Virus record (IMG/VR): IMGVR_UViG_3300025769_009168
Span: 1 to 29,069 of that record
DNA: 29,069 nt
Direction: 5' to 3' (one strand)
Source of the DNA: a virus
Part shown: positions 28,317 through 29,069 of the stretch, piece by piece
How positions within the stretch are numbered: the stretch's first letter is position 1
Layout: every line of letters starts with the position of its first letter
The notes under the pieces: generated by a model
The model's database searches: none
Told to the model about the DNA's origin: nothing
Seen by the model: the letters and a program-made list of their open reading frames with translations, nothing else
Translations under genes and position numbers: made by a program

Positions 28317-29069
28317 TTATTTTCTTGTTTGTCTTGAAATTGCTTGGGCGTAGTAACTCATTGGACCAGTTGTTTCCTGAATGGAAGTTGGTTCCTCTGA
28401 ATCTGATTCTTCTGTGATAAAAGTAACTTCATCAGAAGCTTTTGACTTGGTGAAGTAACCTTCTTTGAGAACTGCAAGTTTCTCTGCGAATTGTTCGGCG
28501 TTATCAAAGTCAATGCCTTCTGCGAGTGAACGAAGCTTCTCGACATCAGTGTCTACTAGATCTTCGGTCATTTCGGCAAAGACACCTTCGCAATAAAGGC
28601 CTTCCATTTCGTTTCTCATTTCCATGTTTCGTTCAATCTCTTCGTTGAGCTTGGCGGTAAGGTCTTCGAGTTCCTCGGCCATACCTTCAACGACATCGAA
28701 TTTCTCTTCTGGGATATCAATGAAGTGATTTTCAAAGACACCACGAAGGTCTTCCATGAATGACTCAGCGACTTCAGCACGAATGCCTCGTTCGACTGCG
28801 AGTTCATTTTCCTTCATCCAATTCTCAACGACATATCCGAGATAGTCATCAAGTTCTTTGGTAAGGTTCTCTTCGATTTCAGCGGCAGTCTCCAAGAGAC
28901 GTTCGTTGTAGTTCTCTTCGAGAGCTTCAGCGTATGTACCAAGTGAATCATTGATCGCGGCTTCAAAGATGACTGTTGCCTTCTCCTTGAAATCTTCGCT
29001 CAGTTCTTCACCATCAAAGAGAGCATCCATGTGCTCTTTCATGTGCGGCTTCTCGACCTTTGGAGAAGC
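28317..29069 (-). CDS. 22: gp22 prohead core scaffold protein, cut by right edge
   Basis: 250 C-terminal residues are visible. The frame stays open to the edge (ASPKVEKPH before an internal ATG at 29042), and that ATG has no suitable ribosome site, so the true start is probably outside the window. The protein is acidic and almost wholly helical. MKEHMDALFDGEELSEDFKE, then KATVIFEAAIND, NWMKENELAVERGIRAEVAE and the SLAEGIDFDN segment follow the pattern of T4 gp22 (WLAENKLAVDKGIKAE; ALVEGMDYSD). gp22 forms the inner scaffold of the prohead and is degraded by gp21 protease. The end TGPMSYYAQAISRQTRK is like the T4 C-terminus. The gp23 gene follows after 23 bases. Confidence 0.9.
   Translation of the reverse strand, partial: ASPKVEKPHMKEHMDALFDGEELSEDFKEKATVIFEAAINDSLGTYAEALEENYNERLLETAAEIEENLTKELDDYLGYVVENWMKENELAVERGIRAEVAESFMEDLRGVFENHFIDIPEEKFDVVEGMAEELEDLTAKLNEEIERNMEMRNEMEGLYCEGVFAEMTEDLVDTDVEKLRSLAEGIDFDNAEQFAEKLAVLKEGYFTKSKASDEVTFITEESDSEEPTSIQETTGPMSYYAQAISRQTRK

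Overview
The window is part of the genome of a tailed phage of the T4 superfamily (myovirus). All 41 protein genes I call lie on the minus strand, so transcription runs from high to low coordinates. Recognisable T4 core proteins come in a familiar order: gp22 scaffold (cut by the right edge), gp23 major capsid protein, a gp3-like tail completion protein, UvsY, UvsW, gp55 late sigma factor, gp47, gp46, RNase H, gp45 clamp, gp44 and gp62 clamp loader, and RegA. The small gene set, short proteins and conserved hypotheticals between core genes look more like marine or cyanophage-type T4 relatives than like T4 itself. The host cannot be fixed from sequence. Consensus sigma70-type promoters and the heptose and fucose sugar genes suggest a Gram-negative bacterium.

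Right part (about 23.3-29.1 kb): structural genes, then recombination genes. A strong intrinsic terminator follows gp23, and a T4-type late promoter (TATAAATA) sits in front of the gp3-like gene. A sigma70-like promoter whose -35 box contains the gp3 stop codon lies directly before uvsY. After uvsW and an acidic-tailed hypothetical there is a hairpin, and gp55 has its own near-perfect sigma70 promoter.

Middle (about 11.7-23.3 kb): a tightly packed replication and recombination block with mostly overlapping stop/start codons. Inserted between known genes are proteins of unknown function: a 188-residue protein between gp47 and gp46, a 258- and a 376-residue protein between gp46 and RNase H, a Cys-rich protein beside the clamp gene, a GroES/gp31-like protein, and a DUF4338 (DruA)-like protein between the clamp-loader genes. 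RegA has a second promoter whose -35 box contains the stop codon of the previous gene.

Left part (1-11.7 kb): an 18-gene carbohydrate island directly downstream of regA, running off the left edge. It holds five glycosyltransferase-like proteins of different folds or families (GT32, a GT-A DDD enzyme, a GT-D-like protein, GT11 alpha-1,2-fucosyltransferase and a GT-B protein). It also has two FkbM-type methyltransferases, a GNAT acetyltransferase, a shortened DegT-type aminotransferase and GDP-L-fucose synthase. Further genes are a GDP-mannose-3,5-epimerase-like SDR, a second SDR epimerase, a UDP-GlcNAc 2-epimerase, a cupin, and separate genes for both halves of HldE (heptose-7-phosphate kinase and heptose-1-phosphate adenylyltransferase). 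Overlapping ATGA-type junctions suggest one translationally coupled operon that supplies nucleotide sugars and assembles a methylated, fucose- and perhaps heptose-containing glycan. Whether the acceptor is a virion protein, the host envelope or DNA cannot be read from sequence. This island is the most unusual part of the window. No tRNA, CRISPR array, insertion sequence or integrase was seen, and no gene-free stretch exceeds about 160 bases.
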